Shown piece after piece: positions 1-12,220 of a DNA stretch of 64,000 nt. The position numbers and the translations under genes were made by a program. The stretch comes from Paracyclopina nana. Taxonomy: Eukaryota > Arthropoda > Copepoda > Cyclopoida > Cyclopettidae. Location: contig JAGUCH010000006.1 of the NCBI GenBank assembly GCA_019096065.1, positions 4,236,001 to 4,300,000 on the forward strand, in the 5' to 3' direction. Position 1 is the stretch's first letter. Every line of letters begins with the position of its first letter. The notes under the pieces were generated by a model. The model was not told the DNA's origin. It did no database searches and saw nothing but the letters and a program-made list of their open reading frames with translations.

Positions 1-716
1 AACCAGTATGATGAAGGAAAATATTAAAAAAAAACAGCTACCAACTGCGTGTATTGGGTATGAACAGAAAAGGAAAATTGTTAATGTTGGGTTTCACTTT
101 TGACTTTTGGTAGCTTCACTATTGACCTTTTATGGGCAAGGAACTCCAGTTCGCCACAATATTGATTTTAAAAGGAATTAGCTGAACTTATGGTTGCATT
201 TGCTAGGATCATAGCCGAAGACAACTTTTTGATGCATTCGGATTTTAGCCTAAATTAAATCTTTTAGAAAGCCATTCATTTGAAAAGTTCATCATTGAAA
301 TTTTATTCATAAACAAATAAAGTAGGAGAAAAAAAGTCATGTAACATTCACAGATTATTTAATTCCTATCAACGTACCATTAAATATATGTCCTTGAGGG
401 CTTATATTTGAAATTTTGAGTACGATATGGCAAGAAGAAAGGTTGCGTGAAATGGATGAGTTTTTTACGTTGATGATCGTATAAGAATTGTAACTGGATT
501 TAAATATTCAAGATTTATTTGAGCAATGCGTCATTTTGGTTTAACTTACTAAAGCGCATGTTCGAAAGCGACAGCAAGATAATTTCGTCAAAAAGTTAGC
601 AGAATGACTTGAAAAATAGAAGAGGAGGTTTCCCGCCATGTTTTGAATATCGAATAGCGTCGCTGAGCTCCTAGAGAGTGCAGCTGATGTTCTTGTTATC
701 TGTACTGTGAATTTTC
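1..716. other. AT-rich upstream region of the zinc-finger gene
   Basis: No coding region is visible. The sequence is AT-rich with several poly-A runs. The last part, from about 640, is less AT-rich and probably holds the promoter and 5' leader of the zinc-finger gene that starts at 717. I see no clear TATA box. Confidence 0.4.
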
Positions 717-2069
717 ATGGAACAAACAATGGATGAAGACACCCATGAAGCTGAGGATAAACTGGTTCAAACCGAAGATTTGGGAGAAAAAGAGCACCTA
801 AACAGCTTCATTTCCATAACTTTGACACCAGATGCCTTGAAATTTTGCCCAAATTGTGGCTGTGGGCTTGAGATAGCTAATGCAAAACTACATTTCAAAG
901 ATTGCATCAAAAGCTTCAAGTTTTCAGACTTTCAAGTGCAAGTCAAAAGAAAGGTCAAATGTAGGTCTTGTCATGAAAATTTTGCCACAGAGCAGAGCTT
1001 GGAAAAGCACAGGTATTTTTGTGACCCAACCTCCAACCTTGCTGAGTTTGTTGGCAAAGCTAAGGATTCAGATGGTCAACTAGACAAGAAAGCTGGTAAA
1101 ACTAAAAAAACCAATAGGCCAAAGGTGACTTGTCCCATATGCCACAAAACTTACAACCAGAAAGCTTATTTGGTCAATCACATGAATATTCATACTGGAG
1201 AGAGACCCCACAAGTGTAAGTATTGTGAAAAGGGTTTCAAAGACTACTCTGGCCTCAGGAATCACATTTTTAGCCATGAAGATGTGAAAAATTTCAAATG
1301 TGACCAGTGTGAGAAAGCTTTCAGAAAAAAGGAGGATCTGACTCAGCATAAGCTCAAACACTTGGGCATCAAGCCTCATGTGTGCGCTTTTTGTGCAAAG
1401 GCTTTCAGAGGCTCCAGAAGCTTGAAAATCCATGAGAAGAACTATCACAGTAGTGAGTCGACTGGCTTGAACTTTTATGAGTTTTCCTGCCCCACCTGCT
1501 CTGAAAGTTTCAAAAATGACACTTCATTGAGGGATCATGAAATCAGGGCCCATGGAAATAGAGGAAAAGTGATCAAGTGTCATTTCACAGGCTGCAACAG
1601 AGACTTTACTAACTCAGCAATACTGAGAAACCATTTGAGGACCCATACTGATGAGAGGCCCTTTTCCTGTCCATTTTGTGAGTGCAAATTCAAGGCCAAA
1701 TTTCACATGGAAAATCACAGCAAAAGGCATACCAAGATCGAGAATCAGTTTTCATGCCTATATTGCTCCCAATCTTTTGATAATCCGGAAAAGCTGAAAG
1801 AACATGGCCAAGAAAGTCACGCAGAGAAAAGTTTACTACACCAGATGTCGTCTCATGATTGCCAAAAATGTGCACAAAAGTTTGCCGAAGCTCAATTGCT
1901 GAATGAGCACATCAAGGAGGCGCACAATGAAGATGGCCCATATGACTGTGACAAATCCGGGAATCTCCTGCAGTTTCACGAGCACGAAAAGAGCCATTTC
2001 ATTTTGGAATCTGAGCTGGATATGGCAGCCGTTGAGACAATGAAAATTGAGGATTTCATGGGAAGCTGA
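717..2069 (+). CDS. C2H2 zinc-finger protein with about nine canonical fingers (450 aa)
   Basis: This is an uninterrupted 450-codon frame starting at ATG 717, and it is the only long frame here. Two degenerate C2HC-type modules lie near residues 44-63 and 82-102. Nine well-formed C2H2 fingers follow at about 139-159, 167-187, 195-215, 223-244, 258-279, 288-310 (Cys spacing widened to four), 318-338, 347-368 and 382-403. A finger-like remnant near 411-427 lacks its second Cys. TGEKP-like linkers (HTGERP, HTDERP) join some fingers, which is typical of DNA-binding arrays, so a nuclear sequence-specific transcription factor is inferred. The N-terminus (1-40) is acidic. A Lys-rich stretch at 124-136 could be a nuclear-localisation signal. 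No KRAB, BTB or ZAD domain is seen, although the first CCHC-like module could be a divergent one. Upstream non-coding exons cannot be excluded. No specific orthologue is recognised. Confidence 0.86.
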   Translation: MEQTMDEDTHEAEDKLVQTEDLGEKEHLNSFISITLTPDALKFCPNCGCGLEIANAKLHFKDCIKSFKFSDFQVQVKRKVKCRSCHENFATEQSLEKHRYFCDPTSNLAEFVGKAKDSDGQLDKKAGKTKKTNRPKVTCPICHKTYNQKAYLVNHMNIHTGERPHKCKYCEKGFKDYSGLRNHIFSHEDVKNFKCDQCEKAFRKKEDLTQHKLKHLGIKPHVCAFCAKAFRGSRSLKIHEKNYHSSESTGLNFYEFSCPTCSESFKNDTSLRDHEIRAHGNRGKVIKCHFTGCNRDFTNSAILRNHLRTHTDERPFSCPFCECKFKAKFHMENHSKRHTKIENQFSCLYCSQSFDNPEKLKEHGQESHAEKSLLHQMSSHDCQKCAQKFAEAQLLNEHIKEAHNEDGPYDCDKSGNLLQFHEHEKSHFILESELDMAAVETMKIEDFMGS

Positions 2070-5000
2070 ACGTTAAAAAAGTGAAATTTTGACCATGATC
2101 CATTGATGAAAGAGATAAATTTGCTGAAATCATGTCTAGTACTTTTTAATATTTATGATGGCTTGAATGTTTGCTGCAATATAAAATGTTGTCGCAACTA
2201 CTGCATTTTTACAACTCTTTAGCCTTGCTGGAGTTCATCGAGTTTTATGCAATCCGGATTCAATGTTGTTCTACTATGGTTGCATGTTTATGCAGGAGGA
2301 CAGTTAAAAAGGTGGACGCCCAACGTTGCGTACCCGTAGTAAAGGGAATTGCAAGGATCAAGTGGGAAATTACAGTTTCGTGAGTTTTCTGCTCTAATGA
2401 CTTGCAAAAGTGGCAGGTTCTCCTGCAAAATGAGGGTAAAATCCTTGAAGCCCTCTGAACCACTGACATGCAAAAATAACTCGTTATTGCCCCTTGATGA
2501 ATTTTCGCGTGCAAAAATTGCCCTGGCTTTCCTGTAACGGCTTTTTGCCTTAATACGGTCACATTTACTATTTCCTCCAATTAAGTGACAACTTTAAAAG
2601 TGTGGAAGCCCTTGATAATGGCTGATTTCACGATCATGTTACTCAAAAGGCTGTCATACAGGATTTCATGTTCTCACTTTTATCAGCAATTGCTTTGGCA
2701 AAGAAACCAGAAAAACCACTATTAAAGGGAAATAATGGCAATCTCTTTAGAAGACCACATCCTTTATGATATGCCATCAACAATACATTTTTCCTTCTGG
2801 CTTTGAAGAACAGTTGTTGTAGTTGTCTCGTTTCCTAAACTAATTACCTAGCATCGTAAGCAGACAATTAATTAATCAAAAGCACCTAGCTATGACTTGA
2901 CTTGGAAGCTTGATAAAAAATGCATTTCTTGGTGATGGTGGACTAAGCTTGATTTATAACTTCAACTCCAGATTTTACCTTGGTATTTTTTTCAAGACCT
3001 CGCCTCGTTGTGAGTGGAGTATTGGCCACATTTACCCTGGCCGTGATAACAATGGTCAATTTTCAAGGCATACTCGGTCATTAGGAATTTTCCCTGGGGC
3101 CTAAGAAACAATGAGATGTCAAGGATCACCAGGACATCAGAAAAAAAGGAAACCACATCTCGTCGACTTGACCGTATACCAATTTTCTCCTCGGGTTTGG
3201 GCCCAGTGATTACAACGCTGCAGGCGAAGGGCACTTGGAATTTGTCCGATTCCCCGTTACGCTGATTTCTTTGTAGGCATAGAGCGAAAATGTTGTTTCT
3301 CACAATTTAGCACTTTAAAATGTCTAATGAAAAGATGTTCTCTTTAATCTTGGAACTTGTTAGACCTTCCGTATTTGAAGATAAATTGACACATGATGCG
3401 AGTCAATGTGTTTTTTTGAGAGGACACTTTACAAGTTTAAGTACAAGTTATATGTAGATCAACACAAATGATTTTCATAGATGAATAATCTTATATAGAG
3501 AGAAAGAGCTTCTTCGAGCGTAATGGAATGATGCTTTTGTTCAGCTTCACCAGTGCCAAAAAATGCAAATCAATCACGTGGTGGCTTAATCAAAATGTCA
3601 CTAAATTTGGCAGGCCCAACATTCATTTTTACATTGCAAAAGCAATGGTGTTTTCAAGGCGTGTGAATGCATGCAAGATGGATAGCTTGAAAGTGCCAAG
3701 GAAATTGGCAAAAGCATAAAAAATGGCATATTGTTCCTATCTTTTATTGGTTTTTGCGCGCAAAAATGCATCACAGTAGCAAGCATCATCGCAAGTGTTG
3801 TTTTCCTTCCAAACTTGCAGGAAAATGCAAAAACAAGAAGTTTCGAAAAAAAGTGCAACAGCTCAATGTTTTTTTCTTTGTTTTTTGTGTCTAGTTCTTG
3901 TATACATGGTTTAGGCGAGTGCAATTGTGAATGTGAGAAGATTTGAATGAACCAATTGGACACAAAGGAAAAAAGCTTTACTGGTCCTGGCTTCCTTTGC
4001 AGTAGGCTGTAGCTGGTAGCCTGGTGGTGAGTATCGGATCAAGTCTAGCGCTGAGACCAAATTAAGCCAGCCCTTGTACTACCTTTGCACTCGCGCCACT
4101 CGCGCGCGCGCGCGTGTCTACGCTTCGTGCATCGTTGTTCAGCTAAGGTGGATAGCTCGTCAGTGCTTGGTTTCAGTTGCCAGATGACGTTGGAAATCGG
4201 CTTCTGGTCTCAGTTTTAGTTCTCGCAAGGATTTTCGTTTGGAAAATCGACTTCACGTTGCCATAAGAGAATTACAGTTTCCAGTGCATATCATTGACAG
4301 ACATCACCTACACTAACTATACGTTAAGGTAAGAACAAGCTTTATATCAGCTTGAGTGCTGGAAAAAAGAAGCTATAGCTTTTAGGCCTACATTTACGCG
4401 TGAGTCATTTGTGATTGTGTGGCTTCAAAGGAAACTCTGTATTGCCTACTCTATCTGATTCGCAGTCCATTGTCGTTGCTTTGGCAACATCTTTGCACGC
4501 ATCGTGATTCCATTTTGGTTAGGGCTCAAGGTCAGTTCATTAAAAAAACGCGAGCGGCAACTGACATTTTATCTTATGCATAGACATAGCACACACCCTG
4601 GGAGAGTGTCAAAAACATGAAGGTGGGCCCTTATTAGACTCACAAATTCGGCTGTTTGGCATTCCAACAATTTCATGGCTGATTTCAAAGCAAACATTGA
4701 CTGGCATATTTCTAGGAGTATATGCAAAGCTCAGGCCTTTTGTGGCATTACGTTCTTTTTTGAAGAAGGAAAGTCTCTGCCTCCCACTGGGAGGTAATAG
4801 CCTGGCTTTTTTGGGGTAATGGTGCATGGCTGTGTTTTTTTCTTTTTGACAAGAAAATAGTGCTAATTATGGCTATTTCCCATCACTTGTCACATTAAAA
4901 GGGCACGAAAAGATCACTACATCGATGCCGAAAACCTATAAGTGCATGACGGATTGAGGATCGAGTCTTCCTTTTGAACTCCGCCCAAATAACCATTACC

Positions 5001-8000
5001 TCGTTGAAGAAGGCAAGAAGGGAAGTTTCGTCATCTCTGCCCATATTACCAAAATTGCAAGCCTGCTTCTGCCAGAAATGGAATTCTTCGTAAACAAAAG
5101 TGAGGAAGAGATTTTTGCATTGATTTTTTTGCATGTCAAGGGCAAAGTGCTAGCATTTTCTGACATACTTCATACATAATCTGCAGAATGATGAATGCCA
5201 TGGGATGTCATGGCATTTTTCGATTACTTGAAGGTAATTAGGATTACTCTAGGATATGATCCACTTTCGGAAGTTTTACTTTATGCTGACTTTGACAATT
5301 TGTCAATGGCCTATTTGAACTATAAATGCCATGCATGACAAACTTGAACAACATGCTAACAATAAAACTGCAACCACTCTTAAAAAAACACTTCCTAAAT
5401 CGCATTAAATTAGCATAAACTCTTTTAGTGTGACAGAGCCACTTGTAATTTCCTATCATAAAGCTATTATCGGCATATATTTGTCGCCGTGTTGCAGCAA
5501 ATCCTCAAAATTAAACTCTGCATGGCATTCCGGATCCTCAAGAATTTTCGTTTCGTTAGAATCAAAGTACTAAAGTTCAATCATGAAGGTCTTCAATTTT
5601 AATTGGAATTGCTAACGTAATCACCCTTGCATTTCCAAACTTTTATTTGGATTTTCCATTATTCACCTTTCATCATAATTTTAGCTGTGATGAAAATGCT
5701 CACTCAGACAAAACTGACGACAAAATTCTCTCTTTTTATTTCGTGTGCTTCAACACGAAAGCCGATGTGTAAAGCAGTGTTTTTAATGTGTGTTCCCTTT
5801 CTGAGATGCCTTAGTGTCCATTTTCACAAGAGGAGATGCTGTTGGCAATGAGAATGAAGGCCGGCCTTTCTGATAAGCTTGCATACATACAATAAGGCTA
5901 CTTTCACGCGAGGCCCTTCCCTAGCTAATGTAGTAAAGTCCACCGCAAGAAGATAAGTGCCTACTCGTGTTGTCTGAAGATTTATCACCAACAGCATCAA
6001 GCCTGGCCTCCAACCCCCTCTTGCATCATATGTGCCCCTAAAGCCCAATAATGCGCTGCCAAAAAGGGAAAACAATTTGTGCCTCAAACATTCAGTTCAT
6101 TAATCCATTGTCACGCTGCGCTATGCCAATGCTTAAAATCAAGCAATGTAAAAGGTTGCATTCATTTTGGGGCAATTTCAATTGACTGAGTTTAGCATAC
6201 GCGTTCGCATTCAATCAATGTCGAATCAAAAAACCACATTTGATCTTCTCAACTCTCAATTAACCACTTTGATCGGTAAAGTTCACTGTAATGGATCATT
6301 GGCCAAACCATAAAGTATGCGTACGTTGTTTAACTTCGTATAACCAGGAGCCTGATAGAAGCCACACTTTCATTTTTCACCTTTTCCCTGCTTGCAGCCG
6401 CCGTGCTTGATTTGCGTGAATAAATGACCTTGGCTACTTGTGAAAAAAGGGTATGAGGAAAACTCTTACAACTTGGCCTGGAAAAATCAACCATGTCGAT
6501 TTCTTTGAAATTCAGCGTGTGAGCTTTGGCAGCGAAGGATCAGTGTGTGGAGCGCCTTGATCCTCTTTGTTAGCCTGTATCGATGTTTTCCCTTGTTACT
6601 GAGATCTTTCAATAATTAGGCCAAAACTGTATACAATTCAAGGTTTGTTCCCATGCAAGCTTGAAGTGCAGCATCTTATGGAATACAACAAATTTCACTT
6701 GATGCCAATGATACATCATCGTGTGTGGGCCTATCTGAAATTGAATCGAAAATTCAATTCCAACTGGCTAATGGGTTGATCAAAGCTCGCGTGGCCTCTT
6801 TATCAAGCACACGCTAAAAGTCCTTTTCTCCTCTTCACACTTTGTGTTGTATCCACCATAAAAAAGAATATAGCTGCACCATTGCAAAAATGCTTGTGGC
6901 TCAGTTTTGAAAAGTATCCATATCTATTTGATGAGAATTTTACTGTAGCATGCCCTTTGTGTACTTCTATTTCTGACAGCAGTGCAGTGGCCGTAAATAA
7001 TGAGCATAGCTGACACGCTAACTGTAAAAGTTTATGGGTCAGTCCAAAAATTGGTGTTGGCCTAGCCCACTTGGCCGAAGCAGTAGTGTAGGAAATCCTC
7101 AATGACAGGCATGGGGCACTATAATACGAAAAGGGGCCAACAACACAACAAGGATGGGAGAAACTTTGAGTTGATGCCAATAGCATCATCTGCTGATCTC
7201 CGAAAAGAATAATACATCATAGATTGCTCGCACGGGAACAACAATGTGTGAGCCCACCACGTTTGTCTTAGGGATGCTAGTTTACCAGCATAAAAAATGT
7301 ATTCTATGCAGATAACCTCCTAGCAGCAAAGAATGAATTTAGTGGTCTCTTAAGCTTAGACAGATGTTGGATTATTGCATGGTTTTCGAAAATGCCAGCA
7401 AATATAGAGTGCATATTCATTTATGCCAGGAAACTGGGGCAATTCTGTAAAATGACCTGAGGTACACCAAATTGCCGTTTCATGTCCTAATTTAATATTT
7501 ATGGTGTTGAGCTTTCGACTTCTTCTTTACCCATTTTTTATGTGAAAGTAATTGTACTTTTGAACTAGATTGCATATTGTGCAGTCATATCTCACAAATG
7601 TGATGTAATTTGTTAAGCTCGATTTGATGAGGAATAACTCCACTCATGCATCAAATTGAAACAAAAAAATATGCAACTAAACCAAAAATCATTGCTAACG
7701 TTGATGACTTCTTTTTTCTAGATAATCAAACATTTTGAAATTCTGCCTGAAGCCATAGTATAAATATTGGTTTGCTCAAAGGGAGCAGCTCCCTCAATTA
7801 TGCATTATTTCCCCCAAAGCTCGTACATTGATGATGCATCGAATCAGGTACTCTAAATGGAAACCAGATTTCAGGTCTGGTGATGGGTTTTTGCCCTGGC
7901 TTTCAAAAATGAGCCAGGACATGTAGCAGTGGCAATAAATTGGCTTTGAGGACATCAGAGAAAGTGAATAAACCTTGCTGATTCTGATCCTGAAACTGAA

Positions 8001-9782
8001 GTTGAAGGAGGAGGTTTGACGTTCTGTTTCCATCGTCGAATACCGTTAGCAAAACTCCTGAGAAAATGTTGTTGTGATAATGTTCACACCGCACTTGTGG
8101 TCACTGCATTTTGATGCCTTCGTTTAGCCTTAAAATTATCAGATCGAATCATGACTCAGCTCCAGAACCATCACTTGTTTGGATTTTTGAGAAAAATTTT
8201 AAATTGCAATTGTTTGGCTTATGCTAGATTTGACCAATAGCATGTTGACTTTTGGAGAGTAAACACGTTTATTTATGCATGCTGCATTTTTACTTTCTCT
8301 CTCAGATTTGGGTCAAAGCTTAACATTTTTAGCATTCAAGCGTAGCTAGGTTTTTTTCTTTGCCGATCTTGGAGATTAACCAGATTTCGTTTCCGGTCAT
8401 TTTTGGCAAATAAGCTATTGTCTCTCTTCGGTCGATTAATGAGGTGCTACAGCCATTTGCTAAGATCATTAAACGTTCACGACTGCGAGTGCTTGTAAGC
8501 ATAGTCAACAGGAAGTAAATGGTTGGTTCTCAAAGAGAAACTTGGCATGAGCATAAATGATGAATTTATTCCTCAAATGTGTCGAGTTGCGAAAGATGCG
8601 CAACAAATCGAGAAAATTGCACTGTAACATGATAAATGGAAAGTGACGGCTTTATTTATGTGCGAGCTTTATGGCATTATTATTAGCAATAGCAGACTAC
8701 GGGAGCTAGGCCTCGTCTATAATTTTGAACGCCCCTTTACAATTTCGACACTGACTCTCTGACTCGTGTATTGCCAAAATCTGTTGAGTGAAATTTCACA
8801 CAGTTCATTTTTGACGAAAATGATGAAACCTGGCACTACAGCTTTAATGGCAGGCTGCAATTACGCTGGTGTACTTTTTCCTGGTGCTCAAGTGAATTAT
8901 GCTCCTTAATTTTCTGGAGGAAATGAAAACTGAAAAAAAAGAGCAGAAAAAAGGCTCAATGGTTTTCAACTTTTTTGCCCATCCTGCTATTGTGTTTTAT
9001 GCTTTATTACATCAACGTTGTCATGTCAGCCTTGAATTGAAGCTAACCTTCTTCCTCAAAAACGTAAAATTTCTTGCACAAACAAGTTGGCTATCAAAGT
9101 GTAGATGTGTGACAATCTCAACTTAAGTATCTGAGCAAACAAAAGAAGCGATCAAAGTCAAGGTGACAATTTCTGATTCACGCTTGGTTAAGATATGTAG
9201 TATGCTGCGTTGGCCGCCTGAAAATTGCCATACAATCTCAGGCACATTTTTCCCATAAATTGTGGTGGCCTCAACTAGCCATAACAATTGATGCGTTGTG
9301 CGTGATCGAATAAAAAGTCCATAAAGCACAACAGCGCTGCTACAACAATTGCATCATTAAGACGGGCGATGGAAAACTGGCAAGAAATATTATCTCTGTC
9401 ACTCCTCTTCAGGACGATAAATTAGCAGCTTCACCCAATTTGTCAGTGTTTTGCCTACTGTTCTGTGGCAACTATATGGCAAGTTTCCCACGCAACAAGT
9501 AAGTGGTGAGATGATGGGAAGCCAAATGGTATAGCAGTACAAGTTTTCGTGCTTTATTCCATTTGCGAGGCAGCAGTTACTGGGGAGCGCGCAATAAGTT
9601 ACTTCTGCGCTTATTTACTGCTTTCATCGAGCAACTCCTCTCTCCAGAAAGCGAGCACTAAATTTATTTTAATTGAATGGCTTTTGGGGCACTGGCCATT
9701 TCAGGATAAATGTCGTTGCAGCAAGCTTCTACGGTATGCAATAAAGCATTTGGCTTTCATTGGCCATTTTTGCAAAAGCTCA
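2070..9782. other. Long gene-free interval between the zinc-finger and lipase genes
   Basis: About 7.7 kb without a supportable protein gene. Short open frames exist but have no codon bias, domains or splice-consistent partners. The only structured part is a CpG-richer block near 4080-4328, described separately. The rest is AT-rich. Confidence 0.5.
4080..4328 (+). promoter_or_regulatory. Possible TATA-less promoter and 5' non-coding exon
   Basis: A block richer in CpG than its surroundings includes an alternating CG run at 4100-4114. It contains initiator-like TCAGT motifs near 4147-4180 and ends at a good splice-donor match (AAG|GTAAGAA, donor at 4329). This looks like a promoter plus first non-coding exon on the + strand. 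The target gene is unknown. The next + strand gene is the AA15 gene at 12.2 kb, whose coding start is preceded by a splice acceptor at 12163, so linkage is conceivable. The minus-strand lipase would then sit inside that intron. Confidence 0.25.
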
Positions 9783-9788
9783 TTTATT
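9783..9788 (-). terminator. AATAAA polyadenylation signal of the lipase gene
   Basis: The minus strand reads AATAAA about 85 bases downstream of the lipase stop codon. This is the normal place for a 3' processing signal. Confidence 0.6.
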
Positions 9789-9870
9789 TACTCTAGAGTA
9801 CCACCATCTCAGGCCAAGTTTTCAGGCTTGCAGAGTAAATCGCTCAAAATGCGAAAGTCAAGACATTAAT

Positions 9871-11574
9871 TTATGCTTCCAAATCTTTGCAATATGGCGG
9901 AGTTCCGGTGACCTCGACGGTAAAAGAGCCTCCATTTGAATCGGATTGGATCCACCAATATCCCATTGTGATTTTGTTCGGGGGAGGCCTCGAGGTTGAG
10001 TTGGAATAGTCTTCCAAGTCCGTACAGTTGGCTGGGTAATTTTTGGGGCTTCCCTGGCAGATCCTATCTGCCAAGCAATTGGCATCGTTGATGGAGGAAT
10101 AGAAGAGCTCATGAGCTCGGGAATGCGAGCACGAAACAATGTTGAACACGTTGTAGCAACCTGGTTGAAAGCATCCGTAAGCCCCTTTCCCTGTGCCTGG
10201 GTAGAAATCCACGGTTCCTACTCGCTCCAGGGTTCCATACTGCAATATAGCAAGTTTCGGTTTATGCGACAATTTGCTGCGCGAAAACTGCTAAAATGAC
10301 CGAGTTGCGATTGCATATCTTTTGCACGTGCATGTAAGTTTTGAAGCAATTATTATTTGACAGTTGCCAGGTTCTTCCTTGCATGTAAAGTAATCCTGAA
10401 ATGGGAATTTTGTGTTATCCTCGGTAATTCAATAAGCTCTGAAAACAACCAGAAAGACCACCAAAACCACAGCCTCTGATGTTGGCCTTGGCTATTGCTT
10501 TACACGCGCGCGATATGGCTAAATGAATGCAGCCTTATATGCTTTCGCAGATAATGCAAACTTACTTGAGGAATGTATCCCAGATATCTGGCGTCGCCAT
10601 CTGTATGGATTACGTCCACGAAATGGGCATCTGTTCTATTCAGCCTCGAAGCCGAGGTCACATTGAGGCCGTTGAACGGGTAGGGAACGTCATTGAAGAA
10701 AAGAGGCCCAGCTGGGTCCATAGCCGAAATCCGGTCAAACATTGGCAGCGATGAGCTGCGGCGCAAAAGTTTGCCAGTGAGGCCGCATACGTGACCTCCG
10801 AGGCTGTGGCCAGCACAGTGGACATAAAGTTGTCGATCCATTGTTGAATGAAGGCTCTCCATTATCATGAAAAGCATTTGGGACACGTATCTAGAAAGGG
10901 ATATTAGCACAACTTCTGTATCCGATACATTCGTGTATTGGACGGAACTTACCTTGTATTTGCAGCTGCAGTATGATAGCTGAAGATCTCCACCAATCCT
11001 CGTCCCCAGCCCAAAATCTAGTAGGAAAATCTGGCTTGAAAAAAGGCTTTAAAAATTGCCTGGCATTTTAACTTACGATGACTGCCGTGCCATTTTCAGC
11101 CTCTTGAATTGCGTCTTTCATCGTGTGCAGCCAGACGGTGTCGAAATTATTGAGAAAGCCATGCGTGAGAATAACGAGTTTGCTGGTGGCCTCATGATCT
11201 CGCAGCATTTGGAAGCATTTGGTCGTGTTCACATTGGGCAAGTTTTTGGGGTCCAAACTGCACTGAGTTTTGTTTGCATCGTCCAAATAGAGTCTCAGCT
11301 CTGGCTCCACTTTGTTCCCACACTCAGGCAGGCCCAGAATGTCGAAAGGGGCCTCGTTGGTGAAGGTGAAGTTTCCCAGCTCGGGGCAGGTGATGTTTAG
11401 CAGAGCCTTGTCGGCTTTCAGATCATGATACGTTTTGTTCTGGTGAAAGTCCACCAGGTCCTGGTATGGATCGACCTCAATATTATATAAGCTAGGCCCC
11501 GCTGAATCGTGCACCGACAAAGAATGGACGACGAGGGGTAAGCTGACGAAGAGTATGGAATAGAAAACCCTCAT
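9871..11574 (-). CDS. Secreted pancreatic-lipase-family lipase (418 aa, four exons)
   Basis: Exons on the minus strand are 11574-11077, 11017-10953, 10890-10566 and 10239-9871. All junctions are GT-AG and the frame is continuous (418 codons plus stop). ATG 11574 begins a hydrophobic signal peptide of about 20 residues. The alpha/beta-hydrolase catalytic triad is visible: Ser217 in GHSLGG, Asp246 in SAMDPAGP, and His335 in the CSH-S-R motif that matches the CNHLR region of pancreatic lipases. LTHGF near residue 141 is the usual oxyanion strand. Several N-glycosylation sequons lie in the N-terminal third. The length suits a lipase domain with an N-terminal extension and no C-terminal PLAT domain. 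Expected role: extracellular hydrolysis of triacylglycerol or phospholipid. It is head-to-head with the AA15 gene. Substrate preference cannot be read from sequence. Confidence 0.93.
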
Positions 11575-12163
11575 TATGAACACCTGGGGCTGATGTCATC
11601 GACTGAGCATACGACTGCGTGTTTACGGTTCAGCAAATGGCCAGAGTTGTTATGTGATAGCGTCAAGCTTTGTTGTGCGCGTTGTTTAGCAACGCGCAGC
11701 AGATTGTTTTAATTATCATCAGTGGGATATGCAAAATTAACATCTACCAGCTTTTCTGCAGAAAAATATTAGTTTAAATTCTGCAAAGCGCCTTTCGCGT
11801 TGTGAAAACACCAGAATTGAATTCAGTATTGTACTGGAATTTCAGGGAAGATTTCGTAAGAAGATTATTAGATCCAATTCCGCCGTGCCCGATATAGAAG
11901 GGCTGGCACACGCAGAAGAGACTCGTTTCTTATCAAACACATATTCCGGGCACTAATTGGAATTGTCTGTAGCGTAATTTTTTCAACTGCGCGCTATACA
12001 GATCTTACTCATACAGCACAATGGGGAAAAGTGGGCCTAAAAGCTATACAACCATAAGCTTACGTATAGCTCCTTCCATTTACGCGATCATTTGGTTATA
12101 ATCTCGTAATGAAAGGCTCGTTGTTCAGTGCAATAATGGGCATATTTCCTTTTCTGCTTTCAG
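11575..12163. promoter_or_regulatory. Shared head-to-head promoter region of the lipase and AA15 LPMO genes
   Basis: About 650 bp separate the two start codons. An initiator-like TCAGTCG is found on the minus strand near 11600, about 25 bases before the lipase ATG. A TCAGT on the + strand near 12125 lies just before the splice acceptor (TTTCAG, ending 12163) that precedes the AA15 start. A perfect inverted repeat lies at 11676-11698 (see separate entry). No strong TATA box is evident. Confidence 0.45.
11676..11698. promoter_or_regulatory. Perfect 9-bp-arm palindrome, X-box-like
   Basis: The arms TGCGCGTTG and CAACGCGCA flank a 5-base spacer. Its core GTTGTT-T-AGCAAC (11681-11693) fits the RFX X-box pattern RYYNYY-N(1-3)-RRNRAC. 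The site lies about 100 bp upstream of the lipase start. RFX binding is inference. The symmetry itself is directly seen. Confidence 0.45.
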
Positions 12164-12220
12164 ATAGATTATGGGGTCCTTTGAATAGACGTTGGCCTTC
12201 GCTGCAACAAGGACTCAATC

